This document shows positions 46,597 through 58,500 of a DNA stretch of 64,000 nucleotides, in pieces (positions within the stretch are counted from its first letter, which is position 1; the number at the start of each line of letters is the position of its first letter). The stretch comes from Diospyros lotus (taxonomy: Eukaryota > Streptophyta > Magnoliopsida > Ericales > Ebenaceae). The notes under the pieces are model-generated. The model was not told the DNA's origin and did not search any database. It worked only from the letters and a program-made list of their open reading frames with translations. Made by a program: the position numbers and the translations under genes. Where the stretch lies: positions 38,703,192 through 38,767,191 of the forward strand of contig NC_068349.1 in assembly GCF_014633365.1 (NCBI RefSeq), given 5' to 3'.

Positions 46597-47123
46597 TAAT
46601 CCCCAATTTCATAATAATATCACTTGGGTAATTCCCTTATTGCAACTATGCTCTTAAATCTCAATTTAATTTGCATTACAATACTGAAAACACAAAATTA
46701 ATAACTTCAAAGTTACTTGATAATGACGATTTTGCCCCAGTGTCATCACCAGGCTATTGTTTCATCTTGAAACCACTGAAGGGTTATTCCTTATGAAAAA
46801 TCGAAGCCCTCATAGCCTTCTGTTGACTTCTCGGAAGTCCCTTATAAAAATTCGATTTTTTAGCCTGATTCGCAGCTGCATTTTAGCTGTACCGAAAACC
46901 GTTCCCGATCTAATTTCTTTCGATACCATAAATCCTATCTTGGGATGCTCATCAATTCTATATCATTTTCTTTAGATATCTAGACTCCAAGGCACTCCAT
47001 ACAGTCGATTCGATCATTCATAGCAGTAAGAAATTACCTTATAACATCAATTTATTTGAAATTTCCCATTTTCGGCCCAAGATAATTTACTCTTGAGTCC
47101 TTTAAAAATTCTCGGGTATTACA
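46597..47123 (+). mobile_element. Solo LTR A, right part
   Basis: Continuation of 32056-34013 after LTR B. It contains the shared CGATTTTTTAGCCTG, TCTAATTTCTTTCGATACC and GGCACTCCATAC motifs and ends TCGGGTATTACA. Confidence 0.75.
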
Positions 47124-47128
47124 GATTG

Positions 47129-48200
47129 AATCAAAACAGAATACCGAAGGTGTACAAATAATTAAAGAACTCCATTTCGCCAACGAATGACAGTCACAAA
47201 GACTATAGATCAAGGCTTAGATTTGGGTATCCAATCATCACTTAGGTAACATAAAAAATATGACCAACAAGTTACCAAAGAGCCCAAGTTGAATCTGTCC
47301 ACTCGCCCTAAAAAAAAGAATCAAAACTTCTACGTAAAGTAGAGTCCACACAAGAACAAAAATCACGAAGATAAATGGGTTGAAGAAGACCTTACCAGCC
47401 TTTTTCATACAAAGAGAGATGTCAAGAATCGATTAAATAGGCAACGCAAGAGGCTTCGTTAGATCAGCCAAAAGGTTAAAAGAAATTCGAGATATGCAAC
47501 ACAAAGTAGCAAAGGGATGACGCACACAATCGTGAGAGAGGCAATGCACATGGTGTTGCCGACAATAGGAAATGGACATGGGAGATCGACGCCAAAAAGA
47601 GAGAGAGATGGTGATTATGAAAGTCTCCCAAAAGAACATATATATATATATATGTGTGTGTGTGTGGATAGTTAGGACAAACAGAGGTTGGGTTTGGACT
47701 CTCATTTCTTCTCCAAAATAAGGGTTAATGAGTTTATGGTCCAACTTCTATTTTGGGTTGCCAATAAGTAGTGATATGGAATTCAATTATACTTCAATCA
47801 CATATCGAGATCTATGAAGATTAGATTAATTTGAAAAATCGTTATTGTCTTAAGCTTTATTAAGAAACATAAATTCAACAAAATAATTTAATTTAGTTTG
47901 AAATATAAATAATATCTAATGTCACATTAAGACAAATAACAAATAAAATGGAGGAGGTGGAAAAAAAAAGAAAAAAAACGATGGTCTGGCGGTGGCCTCA
48001 GTCCTTGAAAAGGCATAATCTAGGGGCTTTCCTGGTACCTCGGGGACCATCTTTAGCAGCAGGCAAATCAGGAGCCACCATATGGAGGGGGAGAGGAGAC
48101 CAACCAACCTGCAGATCTCTCTCTCTCTCTCACACACACGCACGCACGCGCACAGACGCACCCCTCCTTATCCTTTTGCACCTCAGTGACTACTGTTGTT
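47129..48200. other. Intergenic and promoter side of the DUF4079 gene
   Basis: A+T-rich, with (TA)n(TG)n at 47637-47665. The last 100 bp hold (CT)n then (CA)/(CG)-rich repeats (48115-48150), a pyrimidine patch often seen near plant transcription starts. No other gene is seen. Confidence 0.45.
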
Positions 48201-48254
48201 AGCTTCTTTCTCCCTCTGACATCCTAAAATTTGGAACAGACAAGAGTGACGAGC

Positions 48255-50255
48255 ATGGCTGCCACACTTTGCCTGCCTAAGCTCCCTGGCCCTGCAGTTG
48301 ATCTGTCCCTCAAAAACCAATCCCCCTACTGCAACTCTTCCAAACTCCCAAATCTCTCCAACCACCACCGCAGCAGCCATCATCATCATCACCTCTCCCT
48401 TGACCCACAAAAACACTTGCTTGATGCTGCTCAGCACCTAAAATCAGCTTCTGTTCCCCTCACAGCAGCCGCACTGCCCTTTCTTCTCGACCCGAAGGCA
48501 AGTGTCATTCAATCAATTAATCTTCTATCTTTAATTCTTCTTCCGGCTTTCTCCACATGAATTCATTTCGTGCGTGCTGGGTTGGTCAAAATTAATTGAT
48601 TAATTGGGTGTACTAGTACAATTACTGTAGGATGCGCTTGCGGTTGGCGGGCAATTTGGAATTCTGGAGGGCAGAACATTTGCTCTGATTCACCCCGCTG
48701 TGATGAGCGGCTTGTTTGTCTACACCTTGTGGGCCGGTTACCTGGGCTGGCAGTGGCGCCGAGTTCGGACCATACAGGACGAGATTAATCAGCTCAAGAA
48801 GCAAGTCCAAGTGAAGCCTCCGCCTCCAGTTGCGGTCACTCCAGAAGGTAACACCGCCGCCGCCCAACCCCCACCTCCACCATCTCCCGTTGAACTCAAG
48901 ATCCAGCAACTTTCTGAGGTACTACTGCCTACGCCCGCCTGGGTTTCTTTAATTTATAACTTGGCCGTGTTGAGGTGTGAATGATGTCATTCAAAATTTC
49001 AAATTCTATCGTGTTCGTGTATAGGTGTTATATCATATATATATATATATATGTTTTAATTTTTTAATTCATATTTAGTGTGTATTTGAACCAAAATCTA
49101 AATAATTTCACTATCCAACCAAACAATGATTTTGAAATTGGAAATGATATCGTCAGATGACCATTTCCAAAGGCGTTTAATCTAAGATATATTATTAAAT
49201 GGTGGGTGAACTTGTTCCGTTCTAGTTCGCCCATCAGTTACTACAGTACAAAGAAACTTGTGCTTATGTTAGAGAAATAGCAGTTGTTCTTCTCGCTACG
49301 CTAACCTATTACCTATCAGACAGTATCTCACCTATTGATTTTTGTCATAATTAATTCAGGAGCGGAAGGAACTGATCAAAGGGTCATTTAGGGATAGGCA
49401 CTTTAATGCGGGTTCAATCTTGTTGGGATTTGGCGTCTTTGAAGCAATTTTTGGAGGAATCAACACATGGTTCAGGACAGGAAAGCTATTTCCAGGGCCT
49501 CATTTATTTGCAGGGGCAGGTATTTATGATTTTTGCATTTGATACCACAAAGCAAAGAATGTTTAAGTTAAACTAAACTAAGACGTTGTTTTATTCTAAT
49601 GTCAATAGGAAATTAAATACGTACCAATACTTGCAGCCGTTGATTGTTTGTTTTTGCTGGTTGTGCACATACCGATGCCTAGCGTCTTCCCCAGCCAACC
49701 GAATTTCTGTATGGTGACACTCAATGGGGCATGCCAACCACCATTAATCTGTTCATTAACTAGGATTCTATGGATGGTAGAGGGGACCTAGCTGCCCTCG
49801 CATCGAGTAGACAACTTTTCTGGCTTTACACTTTTACATATATACAACACTTGTAGAATAAATGAAAGCTAAGACAAAAATCCAAAATTTAAGTAGTAAT
49901 TTTTCCAATCTTTGTCGACATGGTGGAATTGGTAGCCATAGACGTAGGTTAAACCAAGGTTGAATTGGTATATATGGTCCCTAGCTAGTTCCAGTCCCAA
50001 GTCTTAGTGGCATCAGTTTCATGTATTTCTCTATTTATTGGGTAACTACGAATGAACGAATATTTGTGGTGAACAGGGATAACTGTTCTGTGGGCAGCAG
50101 CTGCAGCTCTCGTACCAGCAATGCAGAAAGGGAATGAAACAGCAAGAAATCTTCACATTGCACTGAATGCGTTGAACGTGTTGCTCTTTGTATGGCAAAT
50201 TCCCACTGGAATTGATATAGTCTTCAAAGTGTTCGAATTCACTAATTGGCCTTAA
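48255..50255 (+). CDS. Chloroplast membrane protein, DUF4079 type, four exons
   Basis: Exons are 48255-48497, 48631-48918, 49360-49519 and 50077-50255, which splice to 289 codons with consistent phase. The N-terminal ~60 residues are Ser/Pro/His-rich and lack acidic residues at the start, as in a plastid transit peptide. Four hydrophobic segments follow: IHPAVMSGLFVYTLWAGYLG, ILLGFGVFEAIFGGI, ITVLWAAAAALVPAM, and LNALNVLLFVWQIPTGIDIV. Between the first two lies a charged helix plus a Pro-rich loop. His residues within or near the helices (IHP, NLHIAL) are reminiscent of cytochrome-b561-like haem sites, but function is unknown. Intron 1 begins GCAAGT after AAG, a GC-AG intron. Introns 2 and 3 are GT-AG. 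No in-frame damage is seen, so this is probably a live gene. Confidence 0.82.
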
Positions 50256-51930
50256 GTGACAAACAATGACTCAAAATATTAATTGGCAGTCCTGTTTGCT
50301 CACTTAGGATCCCAATTTTTCTCCTTTTATCTCTGTCGCTGCTTATCATTTTCTATGAGTAAAGATGTGATATTTCAGTCGCGCAAGTTTGCTTTACATC
50401 TGCTTTCCAGTTCATAAAACATTTGTATTGAGTGATGCGACTGGAGGAGCTGAAACTGACAGTGTATCAAGGAATTATATTTGCTTGTTCTTGCCAGTTG
50501 TGCAGTGTTCTGAGGAAACAGATCAAGAGATTCTCAAACTCAGAATATTGCATCATATCATTTGTAGAGTAAGAGGAATGCAAGAAGCGAGGTCTCTTGG
50601 GCTGCAGTTTATTGTCAAAACATCCTTTTATAAGATGTGAGGACTTACACAGAGTACGGTTGAAGAATCCTATTAATTTCTTGCTCAACTTTGAGAGAAG
50701 AGCGTCCCGTGCACTGAAATTGAATTACACTTCACGAAGGGAACTTATATACAAGCTGAGCCTTGCGGCACCATATATAGCTTAAGTAACAAGTTTCTTG
50801 TCTTTATGAAAGCAAACAAAAAAAAAGAAAGATACCGAGGACCAGATTTTCTAGATGGTAATTATTCTCCCGTCTGTTGTGAAATTCTTTTCTTGTTTTA
50901 GTTTGTTTGGTATTTTAATTTTTGATATTCCTTGTTTGGTAAGGGTATAATTATTCATGTGTGACTGAAAAGGATTATATTTGAACTCAGTGTTGTAAAT
51001 ATAACTTCTTTGTAAAGCAAAGAGCAAGGTTGGCTCTGAAAGTAGAACGGTCCTTCCCCACAATTGAAAATAGGAAGTACAAATTAATTAATTGGAAAAA
51101 AAAAAAAAAAAAACAAAGGAAAGGAGGCAACATATGTAGGATCTTCTCTCTTGATGGACATTGTCGACATGGCCAAATTAAATGGAGGAAAGAGTGATCT
51201 GCGGAGAAGGTGAAGAAAGCTTGAAGCCAACGAGGAAAAAGGCAATTGATACGGTGGGGGAAAAGAGAGGACAAAATTAACAAAGCAAAATTAACAATGG
51301 CATTTGTAGAGAATAATATATTTCTCTTAACAAAGCAAATGGAAAAGAAGCAAGAGAGACAAAATTAACAAGTGGGGACAGGACAGCAACGATACCAAAA
51401 AACAAAACCTCCTCCCCCTCCCTTTTGTGAATTTCAATGCAAGTATCTTGATCTCTCATCGAAAAGAATTTTGTGGGTTGTGAAAAAGAAATGAATAACT
51501 AATAAGGCAGATTTTGAATAATATTATATATATTGATTATATATATATATATATATATTGCAAGTAGTTCATGAATGGGGGGGGGGGGGGGGGGGGGGAT
51601 CGAGCAGTAACGTAACCATGCCATGAAGGCAGCAGCTAACCACAATATATATTGATTAATTGGAGCCAGCACATATAAATGAAATGAAAATGAAAATGAA
51701 AATGGTCAGGGATTGAGTAGAGAGAGAGAGAGAGAGAGTTGATTCCTAGCTTGCCTTGCATGTCTGACTTTTTTGATTTTGGTACGTAGGATGTAACTGT
51801 GGGTGCGTGCTTTAATTTGGCAATGAATCTGATTCTTTCTTCTTCCAGTGTGTATGTCTGCTGGCTGGTTTTTGTGTCTTGGGGTGGGGTGTTTCATGAC
51901 AATACAGAAACCAAAAGCCCTATAATTATA
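50256..51930. other. 3' region of the DUF4079 gene and intergenic DNA
   Basis: No further supported gene. It contains poly-A at about 51096-51115, (AT)n at 51537-51560, a G run at 51578-51598, and (GA)n at 51719-51738. Confidence 0.45.
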
Positions 51931-51933
51931 TTG

Positions 51934-51940
51934 TATATAA
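51934..51940 (+). promoter_or_regulatory. TATA box of the proline-rich gene
   Basis: TATATAA, 87 bp upstream of the ATG at 52027. It predicts a transcription start near 51965 and a leader of about 60 nt. Confidence 0.6.
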
Positions 51941-52026
51941 AGAGCTCAGATCGAGAAGCCATTCATTCCCATTCATTCTTGTTTGTTCCCCCGCCTGCCA
52001 TTTCTAACATTTGCTTTTGAGATATA

Positions 52027-53298
52027 ATGGCAACCCAACCACCCGCAGCTCGTCCATGGTTCAGGCTAGCTTCCCTCAATCGTCCAGCCCAAGCCCCCTC
52101 ACCCGCTGTCCCTGCCCCTGCTTCTGCTCCAGCAACAGATCCACCACCACCTCCGGCGGAGACTCAACCCCCTGCTCCTCCTCAGCCTCAGCCTCAGCCT
52201 CGGCCAACTATTGTCCTACCAACAACAGCACCTCCTCCTCCTCCTCCTCCTGCCCCTCAAGAACCTGCCCCACCTCCGCCGCCGCCACAACCAACAGTCC
52301 AAGAATCTACACCGCCACCGCCACCGCCTCCTCAAGGACCTTCTTCACCACCTCGACCTGCGCCTCAAGCAGAGCCAGTACCACCGCGACCGAGCCCTGT
52401 TGCTCCTGCTACTGCACCACCCCTTGCCTCTGCTATTGCCCCACCGCCACAACCTGCCGTGGCGCAGCCCTCTCCTGCTCCTTCCCCACAAACAAGGTTA
52501 ATTCCTTCTCCTGCTTCTTCCCTGTCGCCAGCACCCGAACCGGCGCCGTCACCTTTCCCACGACCAGTGCCTGCACCGGCTCTACTTTCTTTCCCAGCTG
52601 TACCCAGCAGCACCGTGCAACCTGCCACTTCCACCATCACGGCCACTGCTCGTCCCTCCCCCAGCCCTTCGTCCCAGGAAAAGACCAAACCCGTCGTTCC
52701 TCCATTCCCATCTCCATTCAAACTACCACCTGCTGCAGCTGCACAATTGAAGCCTGCAGATGCTGCTGAACCCATGATTCCTCCCGTCGCTGAGCAGAAA
52801 AGAGTCCTTGTCCAGGAAACCACTGAAAAACCGAGTAAGGCAGTGCCTAGAAGCTCCAACGGTGAGAAAACCAAAGACATGACGATGAAAACCAAAGACA
52901 AGCAAGGCACCGATCAGAAGAAGCAGTCCGATTCCGAAGAGTTTGGCATGAGAATCATCACAATAGCAGGTGAAAACAAAGGTGCAATCATGGAGCTGAA
53001 CCCGTCCCGGGGAAGACATGATCATTATGGAGGCCGTCCAACGACCCTTAACGGAAGCCACGCTAAAGAAGAAGGGAAGCCGAAGATCAAGGACAAGAGC
53101 GGTCACACAATGGCAACCTCCTCGCCGCCATTAAATGCTTTCGTAAACAGCAACGTTCAGGGTGTGAACAACTCAATTCTCTACAACTGTTCTTGCACTC
53201 ACCATGATCCTGGCGTCCACCTCTCTCTCTCAAGGAAGGTTGATCATGTTGCTGCCGGCAGCAATGGGATTCACCTCAAGGAGCGCAAGAATGGTTAA
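52027..53298 (+). CDS. Proline-rich (hydroxyproline-rich-like) protein, 423 residues
   Basis: A single uninterrupted exon with start context ATAATGGC. Residues ~15-240 are dominated by Pro, Ala, Ser and Gln, with poly-Pro runs of five to seven and PSP/PAP motifs. Residues ~240-310 are Lys/Glu-rich. The last ~120 residues are not low complexity. They include GMRIITIAGENKGAIMEL and a Cys/His-containing NNSILYNCSCTHHDPGVHL, which I recall as typical of a plant 'hydroxyproline-rich glycoprotein family' group. No N-terminal signal peptide is visible (MATQPPAARPW), so secretion and hydroxylation are doubtful and a cytosolic or nuclear protein is as likely. No damage is seen. The role is unknown. 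Confidence 0.85.
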   Translation: MATQPPAARPWFRLASLNRPAQAPSPAVPAPASAPATDPPPPPAETQPPAPPQPQPQPRPTIVLPTTAPPPPPPPAPQEPAPPPPPPQPTVQESTPPPPPPPQGPSSPPRPAPQAEPVPPRPSPVAPATAPPLASAIAPPPQPAVAQPSPAPSPQTRLIPSPASSLSPAPEPAPSPFPRPVPAPALLSFPAVPSSTVQPATSTITATARPSPSPSSQEKTKPVVPPFPSPFKLPPAAAAQLKPADAAEPMIPPVAEQKRVLVQETTEKPSKAVPRSSNGEKTKDMTMKTKDKQGTDQKKQSDSEEFGMRIITIAGENKGAIMELNPSRGRHDHYGGRPTTLNGSHAKEEGKPKIKDKSGHTMATSSPPLNAFVNSNVQGVNNSILYNCSCTHHDPGVHLSLSRKVDHVAAGSNGIHLKERKNG

Positions 53299-53421
53299 AG
53301 CTTCATATAGACGTCAATCGAGATGCGAGAAATAAATTAAAAAAGGGTATCAAGTATTTAACTTTCGTGTTCTTGATCATGTACTAGAGTATAATGTGGA
53401 ATAATTGCTATGAGTGAGACA

Positions 53422-53462
<41 letters not shown>

Positions 53463-53891
53463 GAGAGAGTCGTGATGAGGACTACGGGGGAGGGGTGGGG
53501 GGGCATATGCATGGATTCTGATTCTTCTATTGTTGCCTTCTACTGTCATGGAAGGTAATTGAGTGAAGAGGGTCCAAAAATAATAGCCTACTTGTGTTTG
53601 GTATGACTGTATAATTACGTGTCAAGCAGTCAGTAATAAATGGTTCAGTTTGCTGTGTGTTTATATAATAAGTTTCGTGTAAATTAACGTAGTTGCACAT
53701 ATAGCAAACACTTTACTGCAGGGCGACATTGAAACTTGATCAAGTTGCTTACAAGTAGCAATCACTTAGATTGTTTTCCATACTATATGTTAGAAAAACA
53801 TAATAAGATTTGTTTTCATAGTTCTCGTAGCCTTTTATTCTTTGATTTAAGATTATTAGTAGCCTTTTATTCTTTGATTTAGGATTATTAG
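53299..53891. other. 3' flank with (CA)n microsatellite
   Basis: (AC)n at 53422-53450 followed by (AT)n and (GA)n. A 33-bp duplication (AGTAGCCTTTTATTCTTTGATTTA-type, at about 53827 and 53859) is present. No gene is seen. Confidence 0.5.
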
Positions 53892-53999
53892 TCAACTTGA
53901 TGATGTGAGGACGATCACTATTCTTATCTCGGACCAAGTACCAGCGAAAAGAGCTAGGGACTTGCTTCCCGTGATCACTCCAACGCTCAAGTTAGTTCC
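53892..53999 (-). mobile_element. Probable fragment of another related LTR
   Basis: TGATGATGTGAGGACGATCAC resembles the inverted LTR end that follows (TGATGATGTAGTTGTCGATCAC). The remainder, with GTGATCACTCCAACGCTCAAG, looks like LTR sequence of the same broad group. It is interrupted at GTTCC by the G3 LTR. Confidence 0.4.
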
Positions 54000-54532
54000 T
54001 GATGATGTAGTTGTCGATCACCTTCTTCCGTCTTCTCTAGCGTGCCTGCAATGGAGACGGGGATTTGCTCCCCCGGTCAATCTCCGATGATTAAGCCACA
54101 TATCCTCTATTCAAGAAAATCCAGTAAAATTACTTATGCTCTAATCATCAAAAGGTCATCCAATCCCTTACCTTTACCCTCCCCTCTTCTTTTATCCTTG
54201 CGTTGAGATCAGGATTCCGGGTAGAGATCTTCGGGATCTTTATCCCACTTTTCTTGGGATCTTATCGATAAGGATTCCATAATAGTCGCCTTCTCCGAGA
54301 AGTTCGGGATAGCTTTCTCCCTCCGTCATTATCGGCGAGAGGGTCTTAAGGACTTCCTTACCGAGCATCCTGCCAACTGGCGTGGTAGTCCATATCTGCC
54401 ACGTGTCCTTTGAGATTCAAACAAGACTGCATCTGTGGAATACCCCTAAAGCGCAACAAGTGGCTTGACTGCCATTGGATGCCTTCTCTGGACATGAGAG
54501 TAATTATGGACTCGAGGGTATTTTCCTCATCA
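54000..54532 (-). repeat. G3 3' LTR (older inverted copy)
   Basis: A 533-bp LTR in reverse orientation, the same family as G2. The plus strand begins TGATGATGTAGT and ends ATTTTCCTCATCA. On the minus strand it is preceded by the polypurine tract GGAGTGGGGGGCAAA (54533-54547) and internal sequence, which identifies it as the 3' LTR. Confidence 0.9.
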
Positions 54533-54888
54533 TTTGCCCCCCACTCCTTGAGCTTTTCAGGTCAAAAGGCTTGTGGAGTGCTGGAATCTCCGAAACTCAA
54601 GCTCTTATTATCCCGAGGGTCAGTATCTATGGGGCCCGAAGGGCTGATGCGTCTTTTTCTTTTACGCGTGTATGGAGGGCACATATATCCATTTTGCTTT
54701 GGCGGTATTTTCTCTTTCCAATGCTCTGTCCGATCCTTTTCGTCTTTGGGTGGCGGCCTGGGGTGTTTAATGTTCATCATTGCTCACCCTTTGATCTCCC
54801 GCCCCTATGATTTAAACGGAGGTTTTCCATTCTTCCGAGTATTCTTCACTTTCTCTCCACTATTACGCGGCCAGGCGTCCTTACCCTC
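54533..54888 (-). mobile_element. G3 internal 3' region, split by G2
   Basis: Reverse complement of sequence like 62340-62715 of G2. It continues beyond the G2 insertion at 63249. Confidence 0.9.
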
Positions 54889-55422
54889 TGAATGAGGAAA
54901 ATACTCTCGGGTCCATAATTACTCTCATGTCTGGAGAAGGCGTCCAATGGCAGTCAAGCCACTTGTTGCGTTTTAGGGGTATTCCGCAAATGCGGTCTTG
55001 TTTGAATCTCAAAGGACACGTGGCAGATATGGGCTACCACGCCAGTTGGCAGGATGCTCGGTAAGGAAGTCCTTAAGACTCTCTTGCCGATAATGACGGA
55101 GGGAGAAAGCTATCCCGAACTTCTTGGAGAAGGCGACTATTATGGAATCCGTATCGATAAGATCCCAAGAAAAGTGGGATAAAGATCCCGAAGATCTATA
55201 CTCGGAATCCTGATCTCAACGCAAGGATAAAAGAAGAGGGGAGGGTAAAGGTAAGGGATCGGATGACCTTTTGATGATTAGAGCATAAGTAATTTTACTG
55301 GATTTTCTTGAATAGAGGATATCTGACTTAATCATCGGAGATTGACCGGGGGAGCAAGTCCCCATCTCCATTGCAGGCACGCTAGAGAAGACGGAAGAAG
55401 GTGATCGGCTACTGCATCATCA
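54889..55422 (+). repeat. G2 5' LTR
   Basis: It starts TGAATGAGGAAAATAC (one base longer than the 3' copy) and ends CTACTGCATCATCA. Confidence 0.93.
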
Positions 55423-55424
55423 AT

Positions 55425-55442
55425 TGGCGCCCACCGTGGGGC
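55425..55442 (+). other. G2 primer-binding site
   Basis: TGGCGCCCACCGTGGGGC lies two bases after the 5' LTR, a common plant Gypsy primer site. Confidence 0.8.
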
Positions 55443-55513
55443 CGAGACGTCTTCTTTTCTGTCTCTCCAACGAAGTAGGGTGTGGTGTTCTTCAGTAATC
55501 CCCTTTACTTATA

Positions 55514-58500
55514 ATGGGGACCAGAAGGCAGCAATCCTGGGCCGCTGGAGGTAACCTCGCTCCAGAGCCCAGTCAACAGAATCCTCCAAGAAGTCCCCCA
55601 TGGAGAGATCGGAGTCCGGAAGGCCCTCCACCCCCTCCTGATCGAATAGCACTTCTGGAAGGTCAAGTGTAGCGGTTGACGGAGTTACTCGCGAGTTTCT
55701 TGGATCAACAGCAAGCCCAGCATTCTCGGGTGGATGAGAGACAAGAGCCCCCAAGGGAGGAGGAGTCCTATCTGCGGGAAGTAAATCTGTGGAGGCCAGG
55801 GCAAGACGATAGGAATGGCGAGGCGGCCGAATCTATCGACTTGTCGTATATATAGCAGCTGCAAGAAAGGAGATTACGGCAATTGGAAGAGGAGATCGCC
55901 ACTCTGAAGCCGAAGTCTGCAGAGGCACAGGGGACGAAGGTGAATCAGCCCCTCAGCTCGGAGATTATGGCAGCGGTGCCACCGGAGCGTCTTCGCATTC
56001 TAGCCATCAAAACTTATGCAGGAACCTCTGATCCGATAGATCACCTCGATCTTTTTACCTCTCATATGATGGTGCAGGATGCCTCAGACGCGATGTGGTG
56101 TAGGGTCTTCTTGGCAACCTTGGAAGGGCACGCACGGGCTTGGTATGCAAACCTGGCCCACCATTCTGTCACGAGTTTCGCACAGCTTCGAGGCAATTTT
56201 CTGGCGCATTTTGTACCTTTTCGGAGACACCGAAGGTCCACCATGGGCCTCGTAAGTATGATGCAAAACCAAGGAGAACCTCTCAAAGACTTCGTTTCAC
56301 GTTTCAATATGGAGGCTTTTAGTATTGGGAACTTCGATCACAGTGTGGCTATGGTGGCATTCCAGAACGCCTTAAAGCCAGGCCCTTTTGCTCAATCATT
56401 AGCCAAAACGCCCCCGATAATGTTCACGGATATCTTGGGTCGCGCTACAAAGTATATTAATGTCGAGGAAGTCATGTAAGCCAAGAGGGCAGAACATGCG
56501 AAAAAGAAAGACAAAAAAAAACACCCCGAGGAAAGAAAGAATGATGACTGGAAGGAGAAGCATCGTCCTAGGTGGGATTCTGGTGGTTTTACCCCTCTAA
56601 ATGCCCCAAGAGCGAAAATCTTGGCCACCATCGAAGGTAAGGACTATCTGAAGAAGCCTCGGCCGATGAAGGCACCGTCGGATAAAAGGAATCGGAATAA
56701 ATACTGTCGTTTCCATCGGGATCATGGCCATGATACGGAGGAATGTCACCAGTTAAAAGAGGACATCCAAGAACTCATCAACAGAGGTTTTTTAAGGGGT
56801 TATGTGGCTAGGGAAGGCGATTCCCGAAGAAGGAAGGACCGACGCTCGCGATCGAGAAGTCCCCCCAAGAGGGACCGAACGGACGATCAAGATCATGCTC
56901 GACGTTCGGCGTGAAGAGAGTGATCACAGCGGGGAGAAGATGATCGTCCCCAACCTCCAGTATTCCACACACCCGCTGCAGGAGAAGTCCCAGTCGTGAA
57001 AGGCGAACGAGGGACTCGCGGTCGTACCGGTGGGCTAAAAAGTTTGAGGTATGTCGAGCCAATCTCTTTTTTAGATAATGACCTCCTCGGGTACCCGAAT
57101 CGAAATGACCCCCTGGTGATAACAGCTGAGCTCAGAAAATGGGAGCTTCGACGGATCCTCGTGGATCTAGGAAGTTCCTCTGAAATTTTGTATCGGCAAG
57201 CCTTCTTAGGCATGGGGTACGAAATGGCGCAACTAAGACCAGCGAGGGTCCCCTTGGTGGGATTTGATGGGGAGGCCGTATATTCGGAAGGGATCATTCA
57301 ACTTCCACTGACTATAGGGAAAGGCTCTCAAACCTCTCAAGTCACGCTAGATATCCTGGTAACCGACGTGCCTTCGGCATACAACATGATTCTGGGAAGG
57401 TCAGGCCTTAATGCCCTTCGGGCTATTCCTAGCACCTACCATATGATGATGAAGTTTCCTACAGATAGTGGAACAGGCGAGGTACGGGGAGATTTGCGCT
57501 TAGCGCATGAATGTTATATGGCCTTTGTAGGCATAGCAAAAGACAGAGGAGCAATGTTGCAAGGAGAAGTTCCGAGCTCCCGAAGGAATCCCCAGGGAGG
57601 AAAGGGAGAAGATCCTCCGAAAGAGGTTAGCTTTCTCCTAGAAGGGCTGGAAGATCCAAAAACAGCAGAGCTGGTGGATAAATTGGTTGAAAGAGGATTG
57701 TCTAGATCATTGTATAAAGATAAGTGTAGAGTTGAAAGATCCGTTAAGGGGTCGGATATTAGCACTTCTTAGGCAATATGCGGACATCTTCGCATGGGCT
57801 GCTCAGAACATCCCGGGAGTAGATCCAGAAGTTATGACGCACAAACTGGGGATACGACCAGGCTTCCGACCTGTCAAGCAAAAGAAGCGAAGTTTCGCTC
57901 CCGAAAGAGCTCGGGCAATTGAGGAAGAAATTGCGAAGCTAACGGAGGCACAGTATATCCGGGAAGTAGATTATCTGGAGTGGTTAGCAAATGTCGTGTT
58001 GGTTCCAAAAGGGGAAAGCAAATGGAGGCTTTGCATTGATTTCACTGATCTTAATAAAGCTTACCCGAATGACAGCTACCCTCTTCCGAGGATCGATGCC
58101 CTGATTGATGGGACTGCCGGTTGTTTACTCATGAGTTTTTTGGATGCTTTCCAGGGATACCATCAGATTCCATTACACTCGGAAGATCAGGAGAAAACCG
58201 CTTTCATTACCAATAAAGCAACTTACTATTATACAGTGATGCCTTTTGGCTTGAAAAATGTAGGAGCCACTTACTAGCGCTTGGTAAATAAGCTTTTTCA
58301 GCACCAGCTCGGGAGAAATATGGAAGCATATGTAGACGACATGTTGGTGAAAAGCATGGAGGCAGAGCATCATCCGATAGATTTGGAGGAATGCTTCAAA
58401 ACCCTTTGTAAGTTCCATGTGAAGCTTAATCCTGTCAAATGTGCTTTTGGTGTCTCTGCAGGGAAGTTTTTGAGCTATATAGTGCGCCATAGAGGAATTG

